Shown: positions 7,667 to 16,032 of the stretch, in pieces
Position numbering within the stretch: position 1 is the stretch's first letter
How the letters are laid out: every line of letters begins with the position of its first letter
Source of the DNA: an uncultured Bacteroidota bacterium
GTDB taxonomy: Bacteria; Bacteroidota; Bacteroidia; Chitinophagales; LD1
Direction: 5' to 3'
Assembly (NCBI GenBank): GCA_937894725.1
Contig: CALAYL010000054.1
Span: 1 to 64,000, forward strand
DNA: 64,000 nt
The notes under the pieces: generated by a model
The model's database searches: none
The model's input: only the letters and a program-made list of their open reading frames with translations
What the model was told of the DNA's origin: nothing
Program-made: the position numbers and the translations under genes

Positions 7667-8386
7667 ATGCAACTATTTAATATTCCCAATCTACTCACGC
7701 TGATCAATCTCTTTTCGGGTTGTATGGCAATAGTGTTTATCTTTGGCAATCAAGTGGAGCAGGCGATGATCTGTACACTCATATCTTTGGTAGCAGATTT
7801 TTTTGATGGTATGGCCGCTCGTGCTCTCAAAACTCCGCAAGGTGTAGGTAAAGAACTTGACTCCTTGGCCGATGTGGTGAGTTTTGGTGTAGTGCCAGGT
7901 TTTATTCTAAAATTTTTGCTTTTCAACTCGCTCATATCGGGCAATTATCATCTTTCAGACACTATGGTGAGCGTAGTGTCAGATGCTGGCTTTTTGTTTA
8001 CACTTTTTGCTGCCTTGCGTTTGGCAAAATTTAATGTAGATACTCGACAAAGCGACAGCTTTGTAGGCTTGGCTACACCCGCTGCTACAATTTTTGTAGT
8101 AGGCGTGTATTCCATATTCGATCGCAATAGTTTTGGTCTTTTCGATATACTCAACACGCCTTATGTTGTTTTATTTGTTTTAGCAACTCTCTGTTTTCTA
8201 ATGATAGCGGAGATTCCGATGTTTTCTTTTAAACTAAAAAACAAGAAATGGAGCGACAATAAACTCCAATTTAGCTTTATAGGACTAGCGGTGATACTTT
8301 TAATCTTACTAAAAGTTGTTGCATTGCCGTTGATTATCTTTATTTACGTTCTCGTTTCAATCACTCAAAAACTTATCAAAATATGA
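7667..8386 (+). CDS. pssA: CDP-diacylglycerol-serine O-phosphatidyltransferase
   Basis: A 239-residue integral membrane enzyme making phosphatidylserine, the precursor of phosphatidylethanolamine. The CDP-alcohol phosphotransferase signature DG-xx-AR-x8-G-xxx-D-xxx-D is seen in DGMAARALKTPQGVGKELDS and the following LAD, around residues 46-70. About seven hydrophobic segments follow. PssA rather than PgsA is favoured by the N-terminus FNIPNLLTLINLFSGCMAI and the length. Its stop overlaps the purS start (ATGA, 8383-8386), showing translational coupling. Confidence 0.92.
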   Translation: MQLFNIPNLLTLINLFSGCMAIVFIFGNQVEQAMICTLISLVADFFDGMAARALKTPQGVGKELDSLADVVSFGVVPGFILKFLLFNSLISGNYHLSDTMVSVVSDAGFLFTLFAALRLAKFNVDTRQSDSFVGLATPAATIFVVGVYSIFDRNSFGLFDILNTPYVVLFVLATLCFLMIAEIPMFSFKLKNKKWSDNKLQFSFIGLAVILLILLKVVALPLIIFIYVLVSITQKLIKI

Positions 8387-8637
8387 ATTTCAAAGCAGCC
8401 ATAGACATCATGCCTCACAAAGAATTGCTCGACCCACAAGGTAAAGCTGTCGCTCAAGGACTACAAAAAATGGGATTTGAAGGTGTTGAAGATGTGCGTG
8501 TAGGTCGTCATATTACATTGAGCTTAACGGCTAAAGATGCCAAAGCAGCTACTGCGCTTGTAGAAGATGCATGTAAAAAACTTCTTGCCAATACGATCAT
8601 GGAAGGCTATAGCATCGAGCTAAGCGAGGTAAAATAG
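8383..8637 (+). CDS. purS: Phosphoribosylformylglycinamidine synthase subunit PurS
   Basis: An 84-residue protein, the small structural subunit that joins PurQ and small-type PurL in the fourth step of purine synthesis. The fold signature is visible: DPQGKAVAQGLQKMGFEGV, then DVRVGRHITL, then a C-terminal helix with CKKLLANTIMEGYSIEL. The length is normal. Neither purQ nor purL is nearby; instead purS is overlapped by pssA and abuts rsmI (TAG-ATG with no gap). PurS implies that the organism has the small PurL form rather than the large fused enzyme, which could be tested elsewhere in the genome. Confidence 0.92.
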   Translation: MNFKAAIDIMPHKELLDPQGKAVAQGLQKMGFEGVEDVRVGRHITLSLTAKDAKAATALVEDACKKLLANTIMEGYSIELSEVK

Positions 8638-9306
8638 ATGTTGTATATAGTCCCTACCCCTATCGGCAATCTGGAGGATATCACTCTTCGTGCCATTCGG
8701 ATATTGAAAGAAGTGGACTATATCTTGGCGGAAGATACGCGCCAGTCTTTCAAATTGCTTCATCATTTTGAGATCAAGACTAGGCTTCAAGCTTATCATA
8801 AATTTAACGAACGAAAGTCGTGTGAGCAAATTGTGTCTCAGCTTCAAAGCGGGCAAACAATCGCTCTCATATCTGATTGTGGTACCCCTTGTGTGTCTGA
8901 TCCTGGCTACATCCTAGTATCAGCCTGCATAGCCGCTGGGGTGAAAGTGGAATGTTTGCCCGGACCTACGGCATTTGTGCCAGCGTTGGTTAAGTCTGGG
9001 TTTGATACGAGCGAGTTTGTGTTTATGGGTTTTTTGCCACATAAAAAAGGTAGAGAGACTCTTATCAAAAAAATAGCCGAAGAAAAGCGTGTGGTGATAT
9101 TGTATGAGTCGCCATACAGAGTTGTGAAGTTTTTAGAGCAAGCCTTACCGATTTTGGGCGATACAAGAAAAGTGTCTCTTTCGAGAGAATTATCAAAGAT
9201 GTTTGAAGAAACTATCGAGGGAACTATTCCAATACTTTTAGCTCATTTTGAAACGAAAGAGCCAAGAGGGGAATATGTGATTGTGATAGATAAACTTGAT
9301 TTATAA
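8638..9306 (+). CDS. rsmI: 16S rRNA (cytidine1402-2'-O)-methyltransferase
   Basis: A 222-residue SAM-dependent methyltransferase of the tetrapyrrole-methylase fold that modifies C1402 in the ribosomal P site. Seen: YIVPTPIGNLEDITLRA at the N-terminus, AEDTRQS, the glycine loop SDCGTPCVSDPG, CLPGPTA, and GFLPHKKGR. Slightly shorter than many homologues (about 230-290), which often carry a longer C-terminal tail. It starts on the base after the purS stop and is the last gene of the pepP-pssA-purS-rsmI run. Confidence 0.95.
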   Translation: MLYIVPTPIGNLEDITLRAIRILKEVDYILAEDTRQSFKLLHHFEIKTRLQAYHKFNERKSCEQIVSQLQSGQTIALISDCGTPCVSDPGYILVSACIAAGVKVECLPGPTAFVPALVKSGFDTSEFVFMGFLPHKKGRETLIKKIAEEKRVVILYESPYRVVKFLEQALPILGDTRKVSLSRELSKMFEETIEGTIPILLAHFETKEPRGEYVIVIDKLDL

Positions 9307-9522
9307 TAAGCTATATATTTTTAAAAAAAAACATCATGTAATAGTGGGTATTGGCGTCTCTTTTTTAGCAGTATGCTTTATAATGGATTATTCATTCCTT
9401 TTTTTTTCATTTTCCCACTTATTTTTTATAGATTGTCATCATATTAAACATTATTGCTCCTTGATAAATAGCACTTTGCATCTAATGGAGTATTTTTTTC
9501 AAACACTAAACCCCCTTTTTAC

Positions 9523-10344
9523 ATGGATATGTCACTTCTCGAAAAATATGGTCAAATTGCACTAGAGTATGCTATAAAGTATGGCACTAAAGTACTTTTA
9601 ACCCTACTTCTTTTAATCATTGGTTTACGACTAATAAAAATAACAACGAAGTTTTTAGATAAGAGTTTTAAGCGAAGCAATATTGATGAAACCATACGCC
9701 CGTTTTTAGTCAATCTATTGAGTTGGGGGCTAAAAATATTGCTTTTTATAAGTGTAGCATCTATGCTTGGTATTGAGACTACCTCATTTGTAGCAATCAT
9801 TGGAGCTGCTGGTTTGGCGGTAGGTTTGGCTTTGCAAGGTACATTAGCCAACTTTGCTGGCGGAGTACTCATTTTAATTTTTAAGCCTTTCAAAGTAGGT
9901 GACACGATAGAAGCGCAAGGCCATTTAGGTACAGTACAAGAAATTCAAATTTTCATCACAAAAATACTCACCCCAGACAATAGGGTAGTAGTGATACCAA
10001 ATGGAATTTTGTCAAATGGTACGCTAAAAAACTATACAGAAAAAGATTTTGTAAGAGTAGATGTAGCCGTAGGAGTAAGCTACTCTGCTGATTTAAAAAA
10101 GGCAAAAGATGCCCTACTGGCCATGCTCAAAGCAGATGAACGCTCTACCAAAGAGCCTGCCCCATCTGTGCATGTTGTGGCTTTGGGCGATAGTTCAGTC
10201 AATTTAATTGTAAGAGGGTATTGTCATCCTTCATTATACTGGGATTATTTTTTCGATATGACAGAAAAAACGAAACTTACGCTGGATGAAGTAAAGGTCG
10301 AAATTCCATTTCCTCAGCGAGTTATACATACGACATCAAAATAG
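9523..10344 (+). CDS. Small-conductance mechanosensitive channel, MscS family
   Basis: A 273-residue inner-membrane channel opened by membrane tension, releasing solutes on osmotic downshift. Three N-terminal hydrophobic segments are seen (about 17-40, 65-85 and 90-115). The pore helix has the glycine/alanine pattern GAAGLAVGLALQGTLANFAGG and is followed by the beta-domain motif FKVGDTIEAQGHLGTVQEI and VVIPNGILSNG. The length matches E. coli MscS. Two ATG codons lie near the start (9523 and 9529); the first is taken. The preceding 216 bases hold only low-complexity sequence. Confidence 0.94.
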   Translation: MDMSLLEKYGQIALEYAIKYGTKVLLTLLLLIIGLRLIKITTKFLDKSFKRSNIDETIRPFLVNLLSWGLKILLFISVASMLGIETTSFVAIIGAAGLAVGLALQGTLANFAGGVLILIFKPFKVGDTIEAQGHLGTVQEIQIFITKILTPDNRVVVIPNGILSNGTLKNYTEKDFVRVDVAVGVSYSADLKKAKDALLAMLKADERSTKEPAPSVHVVALGDSSVNLIVRGYCHPSLYWDYFFDMTEKTKLTLDEVKVEIPFPQRVIHTTSK

Positions 10345-10409
10345 CATATGCTTTTTTTTAACTAATGTTTTTTGTCAAATATTTTAAATTAGTTCTAAAT
10401 ACAAACACT

Positions 10410-11720
10410 ATGAAAAAACAATTATTTACGCTCTCGATTTTCGGTCTGCTTATCGGCACTGTCCAAGCGACCAATCCAGCTTTTTTGAAAGTAAAAAAGG
10501 CTGTGACCAAGACAGTCTTGAATCCTCAAGCCAGTCACTCAAGTTCATCTCGGGCTGCGGCATCAAGGCTGTTGGCCGAATCTAACTACTCAGGAGGGGA
10601 TTTTAACGATAGCACAAAGTATTTTTACAACAACAATTTTGCTTCTTTTCAGGAGAATGACGCATTGGTAGAAAATCTTTTAGGCAGTATATGGAAGTTT
10701 GATAGTAGTATATATGTGTATGACACAGTACTTGCGAGAACTGTAAAAAGGACTTACACAGGATCCCAACTTACCACAGAGATATCTACCGATCTAGCTT
10801 CAAATCAACGAGAGCGATACACCATGAGCTATAATGCCCAAGATAAAGTGAGTCAAGTATTGTTAGAAGATGCTACGGGAGTTAATTTTACTACATCAGC
10901 AAGATACAAAATTACTTATAACCCTGCCGGATTGATAGACTCTTTGATAGGTTCGTTTCCTATCGCTGGAGTTTTTATAGATCAATACATTGTGAAATAT
11001 ACGTACAATACTGCTCAAAAGGTAACTAAAGTCATCTCCTATGCTTTTAACGCTCCAAACTGGGAAGTAGAAGATGACACTCGCTACACTTATGATGCAT
11101 CCAATAGAGTCGTCTTGACTAAATCATGGTACGACCAAGGAAGTGGGCTTGAATTGAATGATAGTACTATTACAGCATATGTAGGAGCTACAATTCAACA
11201 TGACACGATGTATAGTTTTTTTAATGGCTCACTCGATGGTGGTCAGGCTCAAAAAACAATAAAGACGGCATTTGATAAACCACAGATGGAGATTACGAAT
11301 GGAAATTTTGATGTCATGTCTTCAATGTGGTCTGCTTCTGCCGATACTACTTTTATCCTTTATAATAGCTTTCAGCAAATCACAAAATCGACAAGCGGTA
11401 TTAGCCCCTTTACCGATGTAAATAATTATTTTTATGAAACCTATACAGTGGCTGGTATTGCGGATGTAACATCTAGCGAGATTAAGTCATTATATCCTAA
11501 TCCAGCTAGCAATACACTGAAGTTAGAGCTCGCAAATCCAACAATTGGAAATATAACCATTAATGTGTATGACCTGAGTGGAAGACTGGTACAAGCCACG
11601 GAGAGTAATACAAAAGATAGTTTAAACATTGACGTAAGTGCACTCGCAATTGGGAATTATGTTTTGAAAATAGTAGGAGAGAAAAATAGCTTTGTGGGGC
11701 AGTTTGCCAAGACAAACTAG
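10410..11720 (+). CDS. T9SS type A cargo protein with YD-like repeats
   Basis: A 436-residue secreted protein. ATG 10410 is chosen because it starts a signal peptide (MKKQLFTLSIFGLLIGTVQA); the frame is open upstream to 10365. The centre has several YD/RHS-like units (YNAQDKVSQV, YNPAGLIDSL, YTYNTAQKVTKV, YTYDASNRVVL). The last 80 residues are a type A sorting domain (SLYPNPASNTLKLEL, YDLSGRLVQ, LAIGNYVLKIVG). That domain directs export across the outer membrane and then removal or anchoring by the T9SS. The biological role is unknown. It stands alone between mscS and a convergent exporter and ends at a strong terminator. Confidence 0.88.
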   Translation: MKKQLFTLSIFGLLIGTVQATNPAFLKVKKAVTKTVLNPQASHSSSSRAAASRLLAESNYSGGDFNDSTKYFYNNNFASFQENDALVENLLGSIWKFDSSIYVYDTVLARTVKRTYTGSQLTTEISTDLASNQRERYTMSYNAQDKVSQVLLEDATGVNFTTSARYKITYNPAGLIDSLIGSFPIAGVFIDQYIVKYTYNTAQKVTKVISYAFNAPNWEVEDDTRYTYDASNRVVLTKSWYDQGSGLELNDSTITAYVGATIQHDTMYSFFNGSLDGGQAQKTIKTAFDKPQMEITNGNFDVMSSMWSASADTTFILYNSFQQITKSTSGISPFTDVNNYFYETYTVAGIADVTSSEIKSLYPNPASNTLKLELANPTIGNITINVYDLSGRLVQATESNTKDSLNIDVSALAIGNYVLKIVGEKNSFVGQFAKTN

Positions 11721-11737
11721 TCAAACACTCAATATTT

Positions 11738-11771
11738 AAAAGCCCTCAGAAAGTGTTTTTCTGAGGGCTTT
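11738..11771. terminator. Bidirectional terminator between convergent genes
   Basis: A long perfect stem (AAAGCCCTCAGAAA with TTTCTGAGGGCTTT) with T-rich sequence on both sides. It lies 17 bases after each of the two convergent stops and should terminate both transcripts. Confidence 0.9.
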
Positions 11772-11788
11772 AATTTTTGGAAAATAAT

Positions 11789-12469
11789 TTACACTCCATC
11801 ACTCAATTTTTCGACAGTTCGAGCGTCTTTCCAACTATTGAGGAGCAGAGAGGATGCCCATTTCAAAATCACTAAAGATGCCAATATGCCGCTTACGGCA
11901 TCTAACCAATAGATAGCATAATACCGTGCAGCTAGTAATGCGATAAGAGCAATGAAACTCAACAGAACATCCGCCAATACGTGAATATAAGCTGCGTATA
12001 TATTGTAATCTTGTGCGTCTGACTCATGCCCTTGGTGAAGTAAGTAAGCGCAAATGCCATTTACCGTTAGTCCAACGAAGATGGTTATAAAAGCGGCATC
12101 CGTAACGGCAAACTCTGGTCGGTTTAGCTTTTCAATAGACTCAATGAGCATGAAAAGCGTAAAGATAAGTAAGGTTAACGCGCTTACAAAGCCTGAAATA
12201 GACAAGATTTTGTGCTCAGAGGTATGTTTAAACACATTTAAATCTATCAGCTTGTATGTACCCCATGCCAATAAAAGTATCAGTACATGCGTGAGCATGT
12301 GCCATCCATCCATAATCAAGGCGCTAGAGTCTATCATGTAGCCATAATAAAGTTCTAAAGCCATAGCCCCTAACGATAGGAACACAGCCACCATCGTCCT
12401 AGTCTCATTTGACCTAAGATGATGATGTTGTTTTATATCAGTACAATGTTGGTGATGATGGTGCCCCAT
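11789..12469 (-). CDS. Cation diffusion facilitator, DmeF-like
   Basis: A 226-residue membrane exporter of divalent metal ions driven by protons. ATG 12469 is preferred over an upstream TTG (12538) because it begins with the His-rich MGHHHHQHC typical of DmeF-type exporters. Six hydrophobic segments are visible. Metal-site motifs are DGWHMLTH in the second helix and HVLAD in the fifth. A short His-containing loop (HQGHESDAQD) links helices 4 and 5. Unlike many CDF proteins there is no long cytoplasmic C-terminal domain. Co/Ni/Zn selectivity cannot be told from sequence. It is divergent from plsC with an 80-base gap. Confidence 0.88.
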   Translation of the reverse strand: MGHHHHQHCTDIKQHHHLRSNETRTMVAVFLSLGAMALELYYGYMIDSSALIMDGWHMLTHVLILLLAWGTYKLIDLNVFKHTSEHKILSISGFVSALTLLIFTLFMLIESIEKLNRPEFAVTDAAFITIFVGLTVNGICAYLLHQGHESDAQDYNIYAAYIHVLADVLLSFIALIALLAARYYAIYWLDAVSGILASLVILKWASSLLLNSWKDARTVEKLSDGV

Positions 12470-12549
12470 AGCCCGCAAACCTATTCGATTTTTGCTAATT
12501 TCGGTAAGAATGGATTGTTTTTTGTAAAATTGAAGCAATAAGCCTCAAA

Positions 12550-13314
12550 ATGAAAAAAATATTAGCTATCCCTTATAGTCTTTATGTAGCCCTCACATTT
12601 TTTATTGTGATGATTCTACTTTTGATGATATATACCCCGCTATTACTCGTAAAAGACGATAAAAAGCGAATGTCAATTATTTACTTTGTCAATAAAGTAT
12701 TTATCTGGAAAATTTGGACAAACATTGCTTTCGTGCCGGTAACCGTGCAGGGTAGAGAGAAAATCAAAGCAGAAGAGGTGTATGTTTTTGCCCCCAATCA
12801 TAGCAATATGCTCGACATACCTTATACCTCGTCTTGTATAGAACATTACTACAAGCCATTGGTAAAAAAGGAGCTTCTTAGCACACCTGCACTCGGGCAA
12901 TTGTTGCGTATGGTGTCGATGGCAGTAGATCGAAATTCGCCTGAGAGCAGAAAAGCAACTGCCGAAAAAATGACACAATGGTTAAAAAATGGAATTGGTC
13001 TATTGATTTTTCCAGAAGGCACGCGCAATCGAACCGATATGCCCGTAAAAGAAATGTATGATGGCGCTTTCAAGTCTGCCATCGAAGCACAGGTAAACAT
13101 AGCACCTATTGCGCTTATTAACCTACGTTCATTACAGCCCGTAGATTCTCCTTGGTTTTATCCAGGTAGAGTGACCATGCGGTTTTTAGACCCTATTTCT
13201 ACCCAGGGTATGACCCTTGATGATTTACCTATGCTAAAAGAAAAAACACGCAAAGCTATAGGGGACGTATTGCTCGCTGAAGATAAGTTTTTTAAAGGGA
13301 AAAAAGTTAGTTGA
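12550..13314 (+). CDS. plsC: 1-acyl-sn-glycerol-3-phosphate acyltransferase
   Basis: A 254-residue membrane-associated enzyme that acylates lysophosphatidic acid to phosphatidic acid. The acyltransferase motif NHSNMLD (NHxxxxD) lies near residue 83, and the glycerol-phosphate motif FPEGTRNRT near 156. One N-terminal membrane segment (about 8-32) is present. Length is typical. With pssA and fabH it belongs to the membrane-lipid pathway, although the genes are not in one operon. Confidence 0.92.
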   Translation: MKKILAIPYSLYVALTFFIVMILLLMIYTPLLLVKDDKKRMSIIYFVNKVFIWKIWTNIAFVPVTVQGREKIKAEEVYVFAPNHSNMLDIPYTSSCIEHYYKPLVKKELLSTPALGQLLRMVSMAVDRNSPESRKATAEKMTQWLKNGIGLLIFPEGTRNRTDMPVKEMYDGAFKSAIEAQVNIAPIALINLRSLQPVDSPWFYPGRVTMRFLDPISTQGMTLDDLPMLKEKTRKAIGDVLLAEDKFFKGKKVS

Positions 13315-13379
13315 TTTAACTAATGTAAACATCAAAACTCGCTAAATTTAATCAAAAGAAAGCCCTATTTTAGCCACCC

Positions 13380-14012
13380 ATGCTCAAATACTCTTCCAAA
13401 CTCATAGCAGACGCAGTAGCCGAATTTTCAAAACTTCCTGGCATAGGTGAGAAAACAGCGTTGCGATTAGTTGTTTTTTTGCTCAAACAAGAAAAAGAAA
13501 AAGTACAGCATTTTGGCTCTGCAATCACTACAATGCGCGAACAAATAAAATTTTGCAAACAATGTCATAATGTTGCAGACACGGAAGTTTGTAGCATTTG
13601 CTCAAATAAACTACGCGAGGATTCACTCCTATGTATAGTCGAAAATTTTAGAGATGTTATCGCTATTGAAAATACCGAAATATATCGTGGGTTGTATCAT
13701 GTACTAGGCGGCATCATTTCGCCTATCGATGGTGTAGGTCCCGACCAACTGAATATTGATTCGCTTATCACTAGAGTACAAGCAGGCGGTATCAAAGAAG
13801 TCGTGATGGCTATTTCACCAACCATCGAAGGGGATACTACTATTTTTTACCTCTCAAAAAAGCTACAGCATTTTGGTGTTAAAATCACTACTATAGCGAG
13901 AGGGGTTTCGTTTGGTGGAGAGTTGGAATATACAGACGAGCTTACGCTCGCTCGCTCTATCGCTACCCGTACCTTGTATGAAAATGATTTAATGAAACCA
14001 TCGGCTAGCTAA
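13380..14012 (+). CDS. recR: Recombination mediator protein RecR
   Basis: A 210-residue protein acting with RecO to load RecA at gaps. Order: N-terminal helix-hairpin-helix (KLPGIGEKTALRL), a C4 zinc site (Cys59, Cys62, Cys71, Cys74), a Toprim domain (LCIVENFRDVIAIE, PTIEGDTT) and the C-terminal Walker-B-like part (TTIARGVSFGGELEYTDE). The length is normal. recO is present at 50.9 kb. It runs into the glycosyltransferase gene with a 9-base gap. Confidence 0.96.
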   Translation: MLKYSSKLIADAVAEFSKLPGIGEKTALRLVVFLLKQEKEKVQHFGSAITTMREQIKFCKQCHNVADTEVCSICSNKLREDSLLCIVENFRDVIAIENTEIYRGLYHVLGGIISPIDGVGPDQLNIDSLITRVQAGGIKEVVMAISPTIEGDTTIFYLSKKLQHFGVKITTIARGVSFGGELEYTDELTLARSIATRTLYENDLMKPSAS

Positions 14013-14021
14013 AATCGAGTT

Positions 14022-15887
14022 GTGAAAGTATCGATCATCATTGTAAGCTATAATGTCAAGCACTATCTGATGCAGTGTTTGCACTCTGTAGTGGCGGCTA
14101 CCAAAGAGATAGAGGCAGAGATATGGGTAGTTGATAATGTATCAAAAGACAATTCTGTAGCTGCGGTGGGTGCACATTTTCCTGAAGTAAAATTGATAGT
14201 AAACAAAGAAAATGTTGGTTTTTCTAAAGCCAATAACCAAGCTATAGCAAGGGCTTCAGGCGAATACATATTGATTCTCAATCCAGATACTGTGCTGGCA
14301 GAAGACACGGTAGTGAAGTGCATCGCCTTTATGCTCTCTCACAAACAAGCTGGAGCGTTGGGGGTGCGAATGATAGATGGCACTGGCCAATTTTTGCCCG
14401 AATCAAAACGAGGTCTGCCTACTCCCGAAGTGGCGTTTTACAAAATGTTTGGCTTGAGTCGCCTATTTCCAACCTCCACAAGATTCGGAAAATATCATCT
14501 CGGATTTTTATCAGAAAATGAAGACCATGAGGTGGATATTTTATCGGGCGCTTTTATGTTTTTTAGAAAAGAAGTGCTTGATAAAATAGGTGGATTTGAC
14601 GAAGCATTTTTTATGTATGGGGAAGATATAGACTTGAGTTGGCGCGTGATTCAGGGCGGTTACAAAAACTACTATTTAGCCGACAATACTATTATACATT
14701 ACAAAGGTGAATCGACCAAACGTGGCTCGCTCAATTATGTGAAAGTGTTTTATGAAGCTATGATAATTTTTGCGCGAAAGCATTTTGCAAAAAATAGTGC
14801 ATCGCTCTATGCCATGTTTATCAATATGGCGGTGGTGTTTCGGGGTTTTCTCACACTCATAGCCAATGTGCTCAGCTCGTCAGCATTGGTGTTGGTCGAT
14901 TTTGGGTTGACCTATTTTGCATCATGGAGTATCACTCATTACTGGGCCGAAAATATAAAACAGGTAGTTGATTATTACCCCGACACTTTTATCGTTTGGC
15001 TGCTGCCTACCTACTGTTTTTTGTGGATGGCGGGTGTGTATTGGAGTGGTGGCTACGAGAAACCATATAAACTTAAGCATGTGGTAAAAGGCATATTCTA
15101 TAGCACCTTATTTATTACCTTACTATACGCATTTTTGCCTGACAATCTTCGCTATTCACGTGCTATTGTGCTATTGGGTGCAGTAGCGGCTATGGGTGCA
15201 TTTTCGGTGAGTAGATTATTGTATAATTTGATACGTCATCGGCAGTTTTCTTTTTCAGAAAAATTATCGCGTCACTGGTTGTTGGTTGGCAATGAAAGTG
15301 AGTGTAAGCGTGCAGAGGATTTAATCCGGAAATCGGAGCAAATAGACTTTTTAGCTACCCAAAAAAATACAGATAGACTCGTGGATAAATGCGATTGGTT
15401 AGATATAGACGAGGTGGTTTTTTGTGCTAAAGCTGTTTCGTACAAGTCAATAATAGCGGCTATTAGCGAACGAAAATCAGCAGTTCGATTCAAGATTTTA
15501 CAAGCAGACGAGCCTACTTTTATAGGTAGCAATTCGAGCGAAAGTGCAGGCGATTTGCTAGTCGAGGGTATGCACTATAATCTATCTAAGCCACTTGCTC
15601 AACGCAAAAAAAGATGGATGGATGTGGTGTTGTGTTTTTTGCTGCCATTGAGTTTTAACAAAAAAGTATGGAACAATAATATGGCGGTTTTGAAAGGCGA
15701 AAAAACATGGGTTGGCTACTTTGGTGCTGATCTAGCTGCGTTTCCATATCCTAAAATAGCCGTTTTTGTCATAAAAAAACCGCACCCTGCTTTGCCCGAA
15801 TGGATAGTTCAAATCAATCGACTCTATGCCCAAAATCAAAGCATATTGGGCGACTTGAGAGTGTTGATAAGGGAATTGAGGAGATAA
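14022..15887 (+). CDS. GT2 glycosyltransferase fused to a polyprenyl-phosphotransferase-like half
   Basis: A 621-residue membrane protein starting at GTG 14022. Residues 1-250 are a GT-A glycosyltransferase (VSIIIVSYNVKHYL, ENVGFSKANN, NPDT as the DxD-like motif, GGFDEAFFMYGEDIDLSWR), resembling rhamnosyltransferases. From about 275 to 410 there are several hydrophobic segments. A nucleotide-binding-like stretch follows (HWLLVGNESE near 420). The C-terminal part reads like the end of a WcaJ-type sugar-phosphate transferase (KRRWMDVVLCFLLPL, NNNMAVLKGEKTWVGYFG), but the usual catalytic segment is missing. Probably acts in surface polysaccharide or lipid-linked glycan synthesis; donor and acceptor are unknown. 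Confidence 0.8.
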   Translation: MKVSIIIVSYNVKHYLMQCLHSVVAATKEIEAEIWVVDNVSKDNSVAAVGAHFPEVKLIVNKENVGFSKANNQAIARASGEYILILNPDTVLAEDTVVKCIAFMLSHKQAGALGVRMIDGTGQFLPESKRGLPTPEVAFYKMFGLSRLFPTSTRFGKYHLGFLSENEDHEVDILSGAFMFFRKEVLDKIGGFDEAFFMYGEDIDLSWRVIQGGYKNYYLADNTIIHYKGESTKRGSLNYVKVFYEAMIIFARKHFAKNSASLYAMFINMAVVFRGFLTLIANVLSSSALVLVDFGLTYFASWSITHYWAENIKQVVDYYPDTFIVWLLPTYCFLWMAGVYWSGGYEKPYKLKHVVKGIFYSTLFITLLYAFLPDNLRYSRAIVLLGAVAAMGAFSVSRLLYNLIRHRQFSFSEKLSRHWLLVGNESECKRAEDLIRKSEQIDFLATQKNTDRLVDKCDWLDIDEVVFCAKAVSYKSIIAAISERKSAVRFKILQADEPTFIGSNSSESAGDLLVEGMHYNLSKPLAQRKKRWMDVVLCFLLPLSFNKKVWNNNMAVLKGEKTWVGYFGADLAAFPYPKIAVFVIKKPHPALPEWIVQINRLYAQNQSILGDLRVLIRELRR

Positions 15888-15921
15888 AAAAAGTGCCTTC
15901 CATTTGATTGAAAAGCACTTT
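15884..15921 (-). terminator. Terminator after tRNA-Arg
   Basis: On the minus strand AAAGTGC (15921-15915) pairs with GCACTTT (15896-15890), followed by a run of T. It lies 7 bases after the tRNA 3' end and would end a transcript carrying the tRNA, and possibly the bat genes upstream. Confidence 0.7.
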
Positions 15922-15927
15922 AGAGTG

Positions 15928-16001
15928 TGACCACGGAAGGACTCGAACCTCCAACCCTCAGAGTCGAAATCTGATATTCTATCCAATTGAACTACGTAGC
16001 C
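15928..16001 (-). tRNA. tRNA-Arg (anticodon TCG)
   Basis: A full cloverleaf can be folded: acceptor GGCTACG/CGTGGTC with two G-T pairs, D-stem GTTC/GAAT, anticodon stem TCAGA/TCTGA with loop TTTCGAC, T-stem GGAGG/CCTTC with loop TTCGAGT, discriminator A. Anticodon TCG reads CGA arginine codons. CCA is not encoded. It lies 31 bases downstream of batB on the same strand. Confidence 0.93.
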
Positions 16002-16032
16002 AAGCTCGGCAAAAATAGCAAATTTTATTTTT

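Noticed and set aside
9296..9565. Open frame of 89 residues between rsmI and mscS
   Set aside because: Low-complexity Phe/His/Ser sequence overlapping both real genes; probably not coding.
12476..12483. TAGGTTTG as the promoter of the cation exporter
   Set aside because: It would place the transcript start at the ATG itself and has no -33 partner.
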